Assembly: GCF_030012175.1 (NCBI RefSeq)
Contig: NZ_JASCXW010000002.1
Coordinates: 1 to 64,000, forward strand
Source: Peloplasma aerotolerans
GTDB lineage: Bacteria; Bacillota_I; Bacilli_A; Acholeplasmatales; Acholeplasmataceae
Direction: 5' to 3'
Length of the DNA: 64,000 nucleotides
A program made the translations under genes and the position numbers. A model generated the notes under the pieces. The model searched no databases. It saw only the letters and a program-made list of their open reading frames with translations, and was not told the origin of the DNA. This document shows, one piece after another, positions 50,102 through 60,810 of the stretch. The number at the start of each line of letters is the position of its first letter. Position 1 is the stretch's first letter.

Positions 50102-50650
50102 TTAAAATGTTTTTAATGCTTCTAATAATTCTTTAAGTGGGAGCCCAACGATTGTAAAGAAGTCACCTTTATAGTGATCAACTAGACTGCCACCTTCACC
50201 TTGAATACCATAAGCTCCAGCTTTATCCATAGGTTCTTTGGTCTTTACATAATTTTGAATTTCTAAGTCACTTAAGTTTTTCATGGAAACTTCTGTTTCA
50301 CTAACAAAAGTTTTAATCTTTTCCCCTCTAATTAATGCAACTGCTGTATAAACAACATGACGATCTCCTGATAAAAGCTTAAGCATTCTACACGCATCTT
50401 CCTCATCAATGGGTTTGCCTAAGATTTGTTCCTCATAGACAACAATCGTATCTGCACCAATAACAGTATCTTCGGGATGGTCTTGAGCAATATGCATTGC
50501 TTTCATTTTTGCAAGTTCAGTTACATAATCAACAGGTTTTAATTTTTCATCAACAACTTCTTCTAAATGACTAGGTATAACGATAAAATCAAGTCCTGCA
50601 TCTTTTAGGAGTTTTGCTCTTCTTGGTGAACCACTGGCCAATATCAACAT
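50102..50650 (-). CDS. maf: Maf-family nucleoside triphosphate pyrophosphatase
   Basis: Maf proteins hydrolyse non-standard or modified nucleoside triphosphates to monophosphates and are linked to septum formation. The 182-residue protein has the start MLILASGSPRRAKLL, the catalytic region VIGADTIVVYEEQILGKP near residues 64-81, LLSGDRHVVYTAV, and the GAYGIQGEGG motif near 147-156. The ribosome site is AAGGGGG. It diverges from tilS; both have extended -10 promoters. Confidence 0.95.
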   Translation of the reverse strand: MLILASGSPRRAKLLKDAGLDFIVIPSHLEEVVDEKLKPVDYVTELAKMKAMHIAQDHPEDTVIGADTIVVYEEQILGKPIDEEDACRMLKLLSGDRHVVYTAVALIRGEKIKTFVSETEVSMKNLSDLEIQNYVKTKEPMDKAGAYGIQGEGGSLVDHYKGDFFTIVGLPLKELLEALKTF

Positions 50651-50675
50651 AGTTTGACCCCCTTTATCGTTCTTA

Positions 50676-50684
50676 ATTATAACA
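50676..50684 (-). promoter_or_regulatory. Extended -10 promoter of maf
   Basis: TGTTATAAT on the minus strand is a perfect extended -10, about 26 bp before the maf start. No good -35 is visible. Confidence 0.6.
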
Positions 50685-50724
50685 CATCTTATAAGATATT
50701 TAGCAATTTATTTGTATGCTCGCA

Positions 50725-50733
50725 TGATATAAT
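50725..50733 (+). promoter_or_regulatory. Extended -10 promoter of the tilS operon
   Basis: TGATATAAT is a perfect extended -10, 26 bp before the tilS start. No consensus -35 is seen. It would drive tilS, hpt, ftsH and rqcP. Confidence 0.6.
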
Positions 50734-50758
50734 AATACTATAGAAATGAGGAACTTAA

Positions 50759-52051
50759 ATGAAACACATTATTAATCACTTGAAAAATCAACTTAATGTC
50801 AGTGTTAAAACTCCACTTATTGTATCGGTAAGCGGCGGTATTGATTCTATGGCATTATTGACTTTACTAGTTGAATCACCTTATAAAATTATAGTTGTTC
50901 ATTTTAATCATCTAAAGCGTGAAGAGTCTGTTATTGAAAAAGATCTTGTTGAAGCCTATTGTAAAAACCAAGATATTCCATTTCACTATTATACGATTGA
51001 AGCATCAGAAGGAAACTTCCATCATCATGCTCATCATTTAAGAAAATATTACTTGATTGAAGTTGCTAAAATGTATAAAACTCCTTATATATTGACAGCT
51101 CACCACCTAGATGATTTGTTCGAAAATATATTAATAAAACTTACTCGTGGTAGTAACCTACTAGGTTATGCTGGTATGCAAATGATTCATCAAGATGGTA
51201 AGTATATTTATGTAAAACCTTTTTTATATACAAGCCGTGAGGAAATCAAAAAGTATGTAGAACAAAACGGAATCAAGTTTCTTGATGATGCCTCAAATGA
51301 AGAAAACTACTATTTGAGAAATAGATATCGTCATGCGATTGTTCCTATTATGAAACAAGAAAATGAACAATTGCTTGATCAAATTAAACAATACAACCAA
51401 CAAGTTTCAACTGCATTTCACTTTATTCGAAAAACAACCAAATCTCTTGTATCGAGTAAAATGATGATAAGCATTGATTCATTTAAGACTTGGGATACCG
51501 CAATTCAAGATGACAGTATTGCCTATTTAATTGAGCATTATAAGTTGTCATTGTCCTATGAAATCATTAAGAAAATTAAAGATATGTTATTATCTAGTCA
51601 ACCTAATCAAAATTTTACATTAAGTAATGATTATGCCTTTGTTAAAACATATAATGAAGCTTGTGTTAAACAAGTCTCTGACATAAAACCTTTGAAAATA
51701 GAGGTCAAAGAAGGGGATAATAAACTTAAAAGTGTGGCTATTTTCACATTTTTAAATAAAACCGATGTGAATACAACGGATTTTACGAAATTATGTTATA
51801 ATAAATTAGCATTTCCACTCTGGATTAGACACCGTGAAGATGGAGATACATTGTCCTATGACTATGGTCATAAAAAATTAAAGAAGTTACTAATCGATTC
51901 AAAAGTGCCTATGGAAGAAAGAAATCGTTTATGGGTACTCACTGATAACGAAGACCACATATTATGGGTTCAAAACTATTATGTTAATGAAACCATGGGG
52001 GACAAAAATTGTTTCTATATCAAATTAAAAGAGGTAAAAAAACATGCATAA
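50759..52051 (+). CDS. tilS: tRNA(Ile)-lysidine synthase
   Basis: TilS converts C34 of tRNA-Ile(CAU) to lysidine, making it read AUA. The 430-residue protein has the PP-loop VSVSGGIDSMALL near residues 23-35, the AHHLDDLFENILIKLTRGS segment near 114-132, and YLRNRYRHAIVPIM. The C-terminal TilS domain follows (DGDTLSYDYGHKKLKKLLID, then VPMEERNRLWVL). The order tilS-hpt-ftsH is the Bacillus arrangement. The end overlaps hpt by 8 bp. Confidence 0.95.
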   Translation: MKHIINHLKNQLNVSVKTPLIVSVSGGIDSMALLTLLVESPYKIIVVHFNHLKREESVIEKDLVEAYCKNQDIPFHYYTIEASEGNFHHHAHHLRKYYLIEVAKMYKTPYILTAHHLDDLFENILIKLTRGSNLLGYAGMQMIHQDGKYIYVKPFLYTSREEIKKYVEQNGIKFLDDASNEENYYLRNRYRHAIVPIMKQENEQLLDQIKQYNQQVSTAFHFIRKTTKSLVSSKMMISIDSFKTWDTAIQDDSIAYLIEHYKLSLSYEIIKKIKDMLLSSQPNQNFTLSNDYAFVKTYNEACVKQVSDIKPLKIEVKEGDNKLKSVAIFTFLNKTDVNTTDFTKLCYNKLAFPLWIRHREDGDTLSYDYGHKKLKKLLIDSKVPMEERNRLWVLTDNEDHILWVQNYYVNETMGDKNCFYIKLKEVKKHA

Positions 52052-52586
52052 CGACATTGCACAAATCTTAGTATCAGAACAGGAAATTAAAGAAATTTGT
52101 GTCAAACTCGGAAAACAATTGACAAAAGATTATCAAAATAAAAATCCATTACTTGTAGGATTGCTTAAAGGGTGTATGCCCTTTATGGCTGATTTATCAA
52201 GACAAATCGACCTGAAATTCGAAATGGCATATATGTCTGTATCAAGTTACCATGGTGGTATTGCATCATCTGGTGATGTTAAAATAAAAATGGACCTAGA
52301 TATCTCAATCAAAGGTAGAGATGTATTAATTGTTGAAGATATTGTTGACACAGCAAATACAATTGTTACAATCATAGAATTATTCAAACATCGTGGTGCT
52401 GCTTCTGTTAAGATGGTGACCCTCCTCGATAAACCGGATGGTAGGTTAAGAGAATACCAACCTGAGTATGTAGGCAGAGAAATACCAAAAGCATTTGTTG
52501 TTGGATATGGACTTGACTATAACGAGTTATACAGAAACCTTCCTTATGTAGGTGTATTAAAACCAGAAATTTACAATCAAAAATAG
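52044..52586 (+). CDS. hpt: Hypoxanthine(-guanine) phosphoribosyltransferase
   Basis: Hpt salvages hypoxanthine or guanine with PRPP to give IMP or GMP. The 180-residue protein has LLVGLLKGCMPFMADL near residues 37-52, SYHGG, and the PRPP-binding LIVEDIVDTANTIVTI near 95-110, followed by the KPDGRL and FVVGYGLDYNELYRNLPYV segments. Length is normal. It overlaps tilS and is 15 bp before ftsH; in Bacillus Hpt and TilS interact and regulate ftsH, which fits this coupling. Confidence 0.96.
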   Translation: MHNDIAQILVSEQEIKEICVKLGKQLTKDYQNKNPLLVGLLKGCMPFMADLSRQIDLKFEMAYMSVSSYHGGIASSGDVKIKMDLDISIKGRDVLIVEDIVDTANTIVTIIELFKHRGAASVKMVTLLDKPDGRLREYQPEYVGREIPKAFVVGYGLDYNELYRNLPYVGVLKPEIYNQK

Positions 52587-52601
52587 CAAAGAGGTACTTT
52601 T

Positions 52602-54527
52602 ATGAATCCAAACCCAAGAAGACAGGATCCAAAGAAAAAAATTGAATATCGTAAAAAGCCTGATTATCTAATCATGCTCTTTACTCTGATTATCGTTATT
52701 GGAGTTTTCTTATTTTTAAGAGATGCACTTCAAGGTGAAGTTGCGACATTAAACACTAGCGAAATCACACAAGCTGCTGAATCAAACTATATCGCATCTA
52801 TAGAATATACGCCAGTTGGTGGCGATAATTATTACTTAGTGCAAATTAAAGGTACTTTTAGAGATGGAAGTGCTGCAGTAACATTTTATGGCACATCCAG
52901 TTTTGAAGGTATTATTCATATAGATGATGCCCAACAAATACTTATAACCGTTGAGAATAACGGCGGAGCAACAACGATAACACCAAGGTCTGGTATTACC
53001 ATTTGGACTGTGTTAATTAATTTGGTTCCAATTATATTGGTACTCGTTATCTTATTTATCATCTTTAGAAACGCAAATAACCAAAATAGTAAAGCATTTG
53101 ACTTTGCTAAAAATAGAGCTAAGCTAAATCGTGAAAAAGCAATTACATTTAAAGATGTAGCTGGTATGGATGAAGAAAAGCAAGAAATGGAAGAGTTAAT
53201 TGACTTTCTTAAAGCGCCTAAAAAATATGTTGATATGGGTGCAAGAATCCCTAAAGGTGTACTTCTTGTAGGTTCTCCAGGTACTGGTAAAACACTACTA
53301 GCACGTGCTGTATCAGGAGAAGCAAATGTTCCATTCTTCTCAATATCAGGTTCAGATTTCGTTGAAATGTTTGTTGGTGTTGGTGCTTCTCGTGTACGTG
53401 ACTTGTTTAAAGTCGCAAAAGAGAATTCGCCTTGTATTATCTTTATGGATGAAATCGATGCTGTAGGTCGTCAACGTGGTGCTGGTCTTGGTGGCGGACA
53501 TGATGAAAGAGAACAAACGCTAAACCAACTACTTGTTGAAATGGATGGATTCACTACCAATATGGGTATTATCATCATGGCAGCTACTAACCGTCCTGAT
53601 GTATTAGACCCTGCATTACTACGTCCAGGTCGTTTCGATCGTCAAATAACAATTAGTTTACCTGATGTACGTGGACGTGAGGCAATCCTAAAAGTTCACG
53701 CTAGAAATAAAAAACTTGATCCTAAGATTAAACTTAGTGAATTTGCATCTAGAATTCCAGGATTTAGTGGTGCTGATATAGAAAACTTATTAAATGAGGC
53801 TGCTCTACTTGCAGCAAGAGATAATAGAACACTGATTGCTGAACAAGATATGGATGAAGCAATTGACCGTGTTATGATGGGACCGGCTAAGAAGAGTAGA
53901 AAATACTCTGTCGATGAAAAACGTACAGTTGCTTATCATGAAGCAGGTCATGCAGTTATTGGTCTTAAACTTGAAGATGCGAATATCGTCCAAAAAGTTA
54001 CTATTATTCCTAGAGGGCGTGCCGGTGGTTATAACCTGATGGTCCCTATTGAAGAAAAGTTCCTTGAAACTAAAAAATCACTAATCGCAAGAATCACTTC
54101 TTACCTTGGTGGTAGAGTTGCTGAAGAAATCATATTTGACACTGTAACAACTGGAGCATATAATGACTTCCAAGTAGCAACTAGAATTGCTAGATCAATG
54201 GTAACTGAGTATGGAATGAGCGATTTAGGTCCTATTCAATACGAAAGTTCTGGAGGGAATGTCTTCTTAGGAAGAGATTACTTCAAAGAAAAGAACTTCT
54301 CTGATCAAGTTGCACATGAAATCGATAAAGAAGTCAGACATATCATTACACAATGTTTTGAAAAAGCTAAAAACATTATTGAGTCAAACCGTGATTTACT
54401 AGACTTAATTGCTAAGTATTTAATTGAAGTTGAAACTTTAACTAAACAAGATATCGACGAGATTGTTTCTACAGGAGAATTATCTTGGTGGAAAGAGAAG
54501 AAAGAGTTGAATGGCGATGCGGCTTGA
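52602..54527 (+). CDS. ftsH: ATP-dependent zinc metalloprotease FtsH
   Basis: FtsH is a membrane AAA protease that degrades misfolded and regulatory proteins. The 641-residue protein has two membrane helices (about 23-40 and 135-155) around an outer domain. The AAA module follows, with GSPGTGKT near 224, [15 protein letters not shown] and the SRH segment [19 protein letters not shown]. The zinc site HEAGH is near 446. The family's conserved RAGGYN segment follows. The C-terminus ends at the short tail SWWKEKKE. The final 17 bp overlap the RqcP gene. Confidence 0.97.
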   Translation: MNPNPRRQDPKKKIEYRKKPDYLIMLFTLIIVIGVFLFLRDALQGEVATLNTSEITQAAESNYIASIEYTPVGGDNYYLVQIKGTFRDGSAAVTFYGTSSFEGIIHIDDAQQILITVENNGGATTITPRSGITIWTVLINLVPIILVLVILFIIFRNANNQNSKAFDFAKNRAKLNREKAITFKDVAGMDEEKQEMEELIDFLKAPKKYVDMGARIPKGVLLVGSPGTGKTLLARAVSGEANVPFFSISGSDFVEMFVGVGASRVRDLFKVAKENSPCIIFMDEIDAVGRQRGAGLGGGHDEREQTLNQLLVEMDGFTTNMGIIIMAATNRPDVLDPALLRPGRFDRQITISLPDVRGREAILKVHARNKKLDPKIKLSEFASRIPGFSGADIENLLNEAALLAARDNRTLIAEQDMDEAIDRVMMGPAKKSRKYSVDEKRTVAYHEAGHAVIGLKLEDANIVQKVTIIPRGRAGGYNLMVPIEEKFLETKKSLIARITSYLGGRVAEEIIFDTVTTGAYNDFQVATRIARSMVTEYGMSDLGPIQYESSGGNVFLGRDYFKEKNFSDQVAHEIDKEVRHIITQCFEKAKNIIESNRDLLDLIAKYLIEVETLTKQDIDEIVSTGELSWWKEKKELNGDAA

Positions 54528-54762
54528 TAAGTTTTTAAAAGTTGCACGCATTATTAAAAGACGAACTGTTGCAAAAGAAGCTGCAGAGAAATCTAAAGTT
54601 GAAATAAACGGTAAAGTCGCTAAACCTTCTTCTACGGTTAATGTTGGAGATGTCTTAACCCTTCATTTAGGTCTAAAAATAATTAACGTGAAAGTAATGA
54701 GTTTAGAAATGAAGAAAGACCAACTCATGTACGAACTTTTGTCAGAAGAAAAACGGCCATAA
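54511..54762 (+). CDS. rqcP: S4-domain RNA-binding protein RqcP (YabO-like)
   Basis: The 83-residue protein is a single S4 domain: [22 protein letters not shown] in two parts, then [18 protein letters not shown]. This fits RqcP/YabO, the ribosome-quality-control factor that helps RqcH add alanine tails to stalled chains. The frame has two in-frame ATGs six bases apart (second at 54517, giving the canonical MRLDKFLK); neither has a strong ribosome site, so coupling to ftsH is likely. Its stop lies in the terminator stem. Confidence 0.88.
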   Translation: MAMRLDKFLKVARIIKRRTVAKEAAEKSKVEINGKVAKPSSTVNVGDVLTLHLGLKIINVKVMSLEMKKDQLMYELLSEEKRP

Positions 54763-54783
54763 CTATAATTATGGCCTTTATTA
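54755..54783 (+). terminator. Rho-independent terminator of the tilS-rqcP operon
   Basis: GGCCATAA and TTATGGCC form a perfect 8-bp stem with a six-base loop, followed by TTTATT. It overlaps the rqcP stop codon. Confidence 0.75.
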
Positions 54784-54792
54784 TGATATAAT
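54784..54792 (+). promoter_or_regulatory. Extended -10 promoter of lysS
   Basis: TGATATAAT sits directly after the terminator and 30 bp before the lysS start. The extended -10 is perfect; no clear -35. Confidence 0.65.
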
Positions 54793-54822
54793 ATCTTGGA
54801 TTAGGATTAGGAGGATAAATTC

Positions 54823-56307
54823 ATGTATCCAGAAGATTTAAAAGAACAACAAATCGTGCGTAGAGAAAAAGCACAAGAATTAAAAAATAGAGGTATTGAC
54901 CCATTTGGTCATAAATACGAACGTACACATACAAGCAAACAAATCTATGACTTGTTTGATGCTTTTGATCATGACCAATTAGAAGAAAAAAATGAACATG
55001 TTTCTATCGCAGGTAGAATCATGTTAAAAAGAGGTCAAGGTAAAGCCGGTTTTATGCATATCCAAGATAGAGATGGACAAATACAAGTCTATGTTCGCCA
55101 GGATATGATTGGTGAATCAGCATATGAAACATTTATATCTTCAGACTTAGGAGACATCGTTGGTATTAAAGGTGTTGTTTTTAGAACAAAAACAAACGCT
55201 TTAACGATAAAAGCTACAGAATTTACTCATTTAACCAAAGCACTTCGTCCTTTACCTGATAAGTTCCACGGATTACAAGACAAGGAAGAGGCAAGACGTC
55301 GTCGCTATGTTGACCTAATCGTTAATGAAGAATCCAAAAGAGTCGCGATGTTAAGACCAAAAATTATTCGTTCAATTCAAAAGTTTTTTGACAATAAAGG
55401 CTTTATTGAAGTAGAAACACCAGTATTGCACAGCATACTTGGTGGAGCAGCTGCACGTCCATTCGTTACACACCACAACACTTTAGACATGGATTTCTAT
55501 TTAAGAATAGCAACCGAACTACCATTAAAAAGATTGATCGTTGGTGGTCTAGAAGCTGTATATGAAATCGGTAGATTGTTTAGAAACGAAGGGATGAGCG
55601 CAAAACACAACCCTGAGTTCACGACGATTGAAGCTTATCAAGCATATGCAGATATGCAAGATATGATGAATTTAGTTGAAGACTGTCTATCTACAGTAAC
55701 ATATGATATCTTAGGAACTTATGATATTCAATATAGTGATCAAACCATTCACATGCAACGCCCTTGGAAACGTTGGCATATGGTCGACGCGATTAAAGAA
55801 CTATCGGGGGTAGATTTTTGGAAGCAAATGTCACTTGAAGATGCTAAGGCTTTGGCTAAAAAACATGATATTCATGTTGAAAAACATTTTAGTTATGGAC
55901 ATATCGTTGAAGCATTCTTTGAAAGATATTGTGAGGAACAAATCATACAACCAACTATGGTTTATGGACATCCAATTGAAATCAGTCCATTAGCTAAGAA
56001 AAACGAGCAAGATCCAAGATTTACTGATCGTTTTGAATTGTTCATTATGAAGAGTGAATACGCAAACGCATTTAGTGAACTCAATGATCCAATTGACCAA
56101 AGAGAACGATTTGAAAATCAAGTTAAAGAAAAAGATATGGGTAATGAGGAAGCAACCGAAATGGATATCGATTTTGTCGAATCATTAGAATATGGCATGC
56201 CACCTACAGGTGGTCTTGGTATTGGGATTGACCGTTTCGTCATGTTACTCACAAATACTCCAAATATTAGAGACGTTATATTATTCCCACATTTAAAACA
56301 TCGTTAA
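54823..56307 (+). CDS. lysS: Lysyl-tRNA synthetase (class II)
   Basis: LysS charges tRNA-Lys. The 494-residue protein has the N-terminal OB anticodon-binding domain ([20 protein letters not shown]) and the class II core. Motif 1 lies around [21 protein letters not shown], split near residue 200; motif 2 is [20 protein letters not shown]; motif 3 is [16 protein letters not shown]. The ribosome site is AGGAGGA. It follows the tilS-ftsH operon, as in Bacillus, and has its own promoter and terminator. Confidence 0.97.
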   Translation: MYPEDLKEQQIVRREKAQELKNRGIDPFGHKYERTHTSKQIYDLFDAFDHDQLEEKNEHVSIAGRIMLKRGQGKAGFMHIQDRDGQIQVYVRQDMIGESAYETFISSDLGDIVGIKGVVFRTKTNALTIKATEFTHLTKALRPLPDKFHGLQDKEEARRRRYVDLIVNEESKRVAMLRPKIIRSIQKFFDNKGFIEVETPVLHSILGGAAARPFVTHHNTLDMDFYLRIATELPLKRLIVGGLEAVYEIGRLFRNEGMSAKHNPEFTTIEAYQAYADMQDMMNLVEDCLSTVTYDILGTYDIQYSDQTIHMQRPWKRWHMVDAIKELSGVDFWKQMSLEDAKALAKKHDIHVEKHFSYGHIVEAFFERYCEEQIIQPTMVYGHPIEISPLAKKNEQDPRFTDRFELFIMKSEYANAFSELNDPIDQRERFENQVKEKDMGNEEATEMDIDFVESLEYGMPPTGGLGIGIDRFVMLLTNTPNIRDVILFPHLKHR

Positions 56308-56315
56308 CCAAAGTA

Positions 56316-56347
56316 AAGGCAGCTCAAGCGAGCTGCCTTCCTTTTTT
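56316..56347 (+). terminator. Rho-independent terminator of lysS
   Basis: AAGGCAGCTC and GAGCTGCCTT form a perfect 10-bp stem with an AAGC loop, followed by CC and six T. It also lies at the 3' end of the convergent AraC-type gene. Confidence 0.92.
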
Positions 56348-57239
56348 ATATTTTTTTAACTGGTTTCGCTTCAATATATCCACGATGACTTTGTGGTTCT
56401 AATTGGAACGATGGATGTTTATCATCCCACTCATATCCATATAACTTAGGATCAAATACTGCAATATGATCTTGGATTACTCCAATTTCTTGCATAAAGT
56501 TTACATCATCATATGGTTCACCTTGAAAAATCATCATTTGACATGCATCAAGTTCAACGACATCAAAATCGTCAGGTATTTGTTGATGATAATCTAGATT
56601 AATTTCAACACCTTGCACATACTCTGACGTATTAGGTTTAACTAAATGTTTTGGTAACCAGAATCCAGCTGGTTCATATAATGCATCAGGAATACTCGCT
56701 AAAATACCCCACACATCACAACCAACTTCTTCGCAATAAGGAAAATAACTTTTGGCTTTTATTCCTCTTTTAATAATTGCCTTTCTTTTAGGTCTTTCTA
56801 CAACTTGAACAAATACAGTTTTACTCTTCATAATTTTTACCTCTTCCTTTAATTTTAGGACGTGTCTACTTAATACACTATAAGGTATGAAGTATTGAAC
56901 AGGTATTGGATTCTTCTGATATTTTTTTGGTGAAACACCAAATGTTTTACTAAATGCTCTTGTAAATCCCTCATGATAATCAAATAAATAATTTAAACTA
57001 ATATCAATGATTTTAATCTTCTTCTTGTGTCTCATTGTTTTAGCAGCATCCGTTAATCTCATTAAACGTATATAATCAAATAAGTTCTGATCAGTTAACT
57101 CTTTGAATAAACGTTCTGTATGAGATGGTGAATAGCCAGAAACACGAGACAATGTTTTAAGCGTTATTTCTTCATTTAAATGATTATTGATATAGTCTTG
57201 AATTTTTTGAACTGCATTCAGTTGTTCAATTGACTTCAT
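56346..57239 (-). CDS. AraC-family regulator with GyrI-like effector domain
   Basis: The protein (297 residues) has an N-terminal AraC DNA-binding domain. Its first HTH lies about 18-40 (LKTLSRVSGYSPSHTERLFK) and its second about 70-100, ending in the signature GFTRAFSKTFGVSPKKYQK. A C-terminal domain of the GyrI/AraC-E type follows from about 140. The layout is that of Rob/MerR-like drug-responsive regulators, with a small-molecule pocket at the C-terminus. It is divergent from an ABC transporter it may control. The ATG after GGATGTGA is preferred to an upstream GTG. Confidence 0.88.
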   Translation of the reverse strand: MKSIEQLNAVQKIQDYINNHLNEEITLKTLSRVSGYSPSHTERLFKELTDQNLFDYIRLMRLTDAAKTMRHKKKIKIIDISLNYLFDYHEGFTRAFSKTFGVSPKKYQKNPIPVQYFIPYSVLSRHVLKLKEEVKIMKSKTVFVQVVERPKRKAIIKRGIKAKSYFPYCEEVGCDVWGILASIPDALYEPAGFWLPKHLVKPNTSEYVQGVEINLDYHQQIPDDFDVVELDACQMMIFQGEPYDDVNFMQEIGVIQDHIAVFDPKLYGYEWDDKHPSFQLEPQSHRGYIEAKPVKKI

Positions 57240-57409
57240 ATGTATCACATCCACTTATAGTTTAATAGGTAAATCGAATAATTTCTTGACTTCAATCACT
57301 ATAATATCATTAATTTGATACTTTATTAAGCATTCATGTCATTATTATTTCTCTAAACAACTTCAAATAGAATAATATGATAAAATAACCTTAAAGAAGG
57401 GGTTATGCT

Positions 57410-58087
57410 ATGACACAAATAAAAGCAACTAACTTACAAAAGGTGTACCATGTTGAAAAACTTACCTATCCAGTTTTAAAGGGCATTGACTTATCTGTTA
57501 AACAGGGTGAGTTTGTTTCTATATGCGGTCCTTCTGGATCCGGTAAGACAACACTACTCTATACTTTAAGTGGTCTAGAACCTTATACTGGTGGCAGTGT
57601 TGTTTTATTTGATAAGGAACTCAACTTATATACCGATTCAGAAAAAGCAAAAATGAGATCTCATGACATCGGGTTTGTTTTTCAAATGTTTAACTTGATT
57701 CCAAACTTGACAGTTTACGAAAATATACTCTTGTCATCAGTCCTTGGAACACAAAAATCAAAATCTGAAATCCTAGATGTCCTAGACCTCGTGGGTATCA
57801 AAGAAAACAATGACTACTACCCGTACCAATTAAGTGGTGGTATGCAACAAAGAGTTGCTATTGCACGGGCATTAATCAATCATCCAAAAATTATTTTTGC
57901 TGATGAGCCTATCGGTAGTCTTGATTATAAAAACGGTTTGTCCATCATGCAACTATTCAAAAAATTGAATCAAGAGCTAAACGTGACTATTATTATGGTT
58001 ACACATAATGAAGACACAACCAAGTATGGAACAAGAACATTGCATATGCTTGATGGGAAAGTGATTAAAGATGAAAACAGTAATTAA
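57410..58087 (+). CDS. ABC transporter ATP-binding protein (MacB/LolD type)
   Basis: The 225-residue ATPase has Walker A GPSGSGKTT near residues 40-48, the Q-loop FVFQMFNLIPNLTVYENI, the signature LSGGMQQRVAIARAL near 143, Walker B IIFADEP and the switch His in MVTHNEDT. This is the LolD/MacB subgroup that works with FtsX-type permeases, which shed or extract peptides or lipids rather than import. It overlaps its permease gene by 17 bp. The start follows AAGGGG. The substrate is unknown. Confidence 0.93.
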   Translation: MTQIKATNLQKVYHVEKLTYPVLKGIDLSVKQGEFVSICGPSGSGKTTLLYTLSGLEPYTGGSVVLFDKELNLYTDSEKAKMRSHDIGFVFQMFNLIPNLTVYENILLSSVLGTQKSKSEILDVLDLVGIKENNDYYPYQLSGGMQQRVAIARALINHPKIIFADEPIGSLDYKNGLSIMQLFKKLNQELNVTIIMVTHNEDTTKYGTRTLHMLDGKVIKDENSN

Positions 58088-60593
58088 CAAATTATTGTTT
58101 AGTTTTCGTTTTGCCTTTAAAAACATCATCCGTTTTAAAGTTCGGTCTATCTTAATTGTTTTAAGTTTTTTTGCATTATTTGCATCTTTACTTTTAGGTC
58201 TCTCGGTTAATGATTTTTTATATACATATTATTATGACGAGTTAGAAGACCAATATAGAACAATAGATTTTTCTATGAAAACAAATCTCAATAGTAATCT
58301 GAGATATTTTTCCATTACTCACCTTCAACAGAATACAGAGTTAAATGGCTACATAGAGACATATTACCCATTTTTTGAAATTGAGACAATTGTAGAGATT
58401 GATGCGTCAAATAAAACATATGTTAAGACGATGAGTTCGACGATTGAACATTTGATACCTGTGTCGAACTTAGACGAAAATACATCAATTGCATTAACAG
58501 ATTCCCAAGTTGTCATAACAAAAAGTTTTTCTGAAAAGTATAGTTTAAACTTGAATGATTCATTTATGATGTACATTGGCTCAGCACAAAGAGATTTGCG
58601 AATAATTGAAATTGTTGAGGATGGGGGGCTATTTCAAGGCGATACTGTCTTCATCAACAAATCAAGTAGTATATCATTATTTTTAACCGCTATGAATCCT
58701 TCCTTAGGCACTTTGCCTCCATCTCTTTTAGTCAACATTTATAATAGAGTTTATTTTAATGTTGCCCAGGGTGTATCGGTAGATGAGGCAATGAATTTTG
58801 TCCAAAGTATAACCGCCTATGAGTCTTATGATATAGAGGAAGTCATTCAAACAAATGAAATCAATACAAGAATTAGACAAAATACCGTCATATTAGAACT
58901 TGTGATTTTTATCGTGATTGCTGCAATACTTCTTGTTATGCACACGACCTTTTTATTGTATTATGATGAGAAGAAAAAAACCTTTGCAGTCATCGGTTTA
59001 TTAGGTGGACAATCTGCATTCTCATTGAGAATTGTTTTAATTGAACTTTTAATCCTTTACATCATCGCCTTTATTCCATCTATATTTATTGCCAACTTAG
59101 TTTTTACTAAAGGATTAACCTATCTAGGTTCAACATCAAATTATACAATAAATATTCAATCAGTAATAATAACCGCTTGCCTTACTACCGTGATATATCT
59201 TATGAGTACCTTATACTATTTGCATAAATTTAACAAAGCATCAAATATCACACAATCGAGTGATCTTGGCGCTGAAAAAAGATACCCAATGAAGACATTG
59301 ACTTATTCACTTATTTTATCTGCTTTGTTATATGGACTCTTGTATCTTTCATTAATCAGCAAACCGCTGGGTAACATGCTACCTGTAATTAAAACTTTGT
59401 TTTCTTTGATCTTGCTATTTATATTATCATTCTTTTTAATTGGTCTCATCATACTCATATTTAAGAACAACTCGAAATTTACTCGATTTTATCTCCATTT
59501 AAAAACACTAGTTTCAAAAAATGCATTCCCTCAATATATATCAGTCATGATGGTTTGCTTCATTAGTATTTTTATGATTGTACAAGCAAATGATTACATG
59601 AAAGAACGCATAGAGATATTTGATCGGGAATATAGAATTGATTATGTCCTAACAAACTTCATCAGTCGTTACGATAGCACATATAACGATGTTCAAAACA
59701 TAGAGAATGTTGAGACTGTAACAAAAGTAGGGTATTATCAAAACGTCGACTTTGGACATGAAATTGATAAAATTATTTCTGTTATCTCAATTGATAGTCA
59801 AGAGATAAGCACTTATTTCTCGCTTGATATCTCTCAAGATGATTTAAGTAAATTATCTCAATCATACGAACTCATCATTTTGCTTCCTCAAAAATACAAT
59901 GAAATATATAAAATACATATTGGGGATCAGATCTATTTAACATTTAGCCCAACTAAGGAAAACATACCCTTTATAGTTGGTGGCTTCTTTGAAAAACAGT
60001 TATCCAATCAAGCTTTTATCAATATGCATCTAGTCGATGAGTATAAAGATTCCACATATAACGCAATGTTTATCAATAGCACCACTGATGATTCAACATT
60101 AAAAACAGAACTCATTGATAGGTACGGCCAAAATATGGTCTATATTATAGACTTTAATGAAATCATATCAAGTAGGATTTTTGAAATGGCTCAAACAACT
60201 TCTTATATTACTATGATCTTATCTGCAATCGTCCTTTGCTTCATTTTAGCTATTATTAATCACTCTTTCTTACTTCTTAATCAAATGGAAAATACTTATG
60301 CAAAACTGTATGTTGTAGGATTATCAATCAAGGGTATTCAAAAACTAATCATCAAAGAGTCGCTTATCGTTTTTACTCTTTTATTGCTTGTATCAATCTT
60401 TGGATACATACTAATAGCTTCACAGTTAAGAGGACTATTTATTTTACTGGGTCAATATGAAAATGTTGGTCTCTATGGAAGTTCCATTTGGTTTGGCAGT
60501 ATGCTCTTGCTTATTGTGTACATATTAACAAAACTGATCTATTTACTTGGAATAAATCGAGTAAATCCTTCAAAAATACTCAAATATCATTAA
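58071..60593 (+). CDS. ABC transporter permease with two FtsX domains
   Basis: The 840-residue protein starts with a membrane helix (about 25-47), a large extracytoplasmic domain of about 225 residues, and three helices (about 275-390). Further helices lie around 405-470, then a second helix and outer domain of about 190 residues (500-705), and three final helices (about 710-830) ending NPSKIL. This is the duplicated FtsX/MacB-PCD arrangement of mechanotransmission exporters. It partners with the ATPase upstream. It is followed by a lipoprotein gene under its own promoter. Confidence 0.88.
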   Translation: MKTVINKLLFSFRFAFKNIIRFKVRSILIVLSFFALFASLLLGLSVNDFLYTYYYDELEDQYRTIDFSMKTNLNSNLRYFSITHLQQNTELNGYIETYYPFFEIETIVEIDASNKTYVKTMSSTIEHLIPVSNLDENTSIALTDSQVVITKSFSEKYSLNLNDSFMMYIGSAQRDLRIIEIVEDGGLFQGDTVFINKSSSISLFLTAMNPSLGTLPPSLLVNIYNRVYFNVAQGVSVDEAMNFVQSITAYESYDIEEVIQTNEINTRIRQNTVILELVIFIVIAAILLVMHTTFLLYYDEKKKTFAVIGLLGGQSAFSLRIVLIELLILYIIAFIPSIFIANLVFTKGLTYLGSTSNYTINIQSVIITACLTTVIYLMSTLYYLHKFNKASNITQSSDLGAEKRYPMKTLTYSLILSALLYGLLYLSLISKPLGNMLPVIKTLFSLILLFILSFFLIGLIILIFKNNSKFTRFYLHLKTLVSKNAFPQYISVMMVCFISIFMIVQANDYMKERIEIFDREYRIDYVLTNFISRYDSTYNDVQNIENVETVTKVGYYQNVDFGHEIDKIISVISIDSQEISTYFSLDISQDDLSKLSQSYELIILLPQKYNEIYKIHIGDQIYLTFSPTKENIPFIVGGFFEKQLSNQAFINMHLVDEYKDSTYNAMFINSTTDDSTLKTELIDRYGQNMVYIIDFNEIISSRIFEMAQTTSYITMILSAIVLCFILAIINHSFLLLNQMENTYAKLYVVGLSIKGIQKLIIKESLIVFTLLLLVSIFGYILIASQLRGLFILLGQYENVGLYGSSIWFGSMLLLIVYILTKLIYLLGINRVNPSKILKYH

Positions 60594-60628
60594 TTTTTTT
60601 GATTTTTTTAACTTTTAATCCCTCCTAT

Positions 60629-60658
60629 TTGTAATATCTACAAATTTAGATGTATAAT
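60629..60658 (+). promoter_or_regulatory. Promoter of the large lipoprotein gene (TTGTAA-18-TATAAT)
   Basis: TTGTAA and a perfect TATAAT are 18 bp apart. The spacer includes ATCTA/TAGAT arms that could be an operator. The predicted 5' leader would be about 145 nt, with no structure I can name. Confidence 0.6.
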
Positions 60659-60810
60659 GTGGGTAATAACATGGGGGAAATAATCTTGAAGTAATTATAT
60701 CCTTTGTGTTCGTATAATTATTTGTTGTTTGGCTGTTGGTCTAGACAGTATTTTGCTAAGTTTTATTGTGAACTATCAAGTGATATTTCATAGAATTAAA
60801 AGGAGGAAAA

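Noticed and set aside
60671-60694. A seven-codon ORF after the lipoprotein promoter
   Set aside because: Its upstream sequence is a weak ribosome site, and no alternative hairpins follow it.
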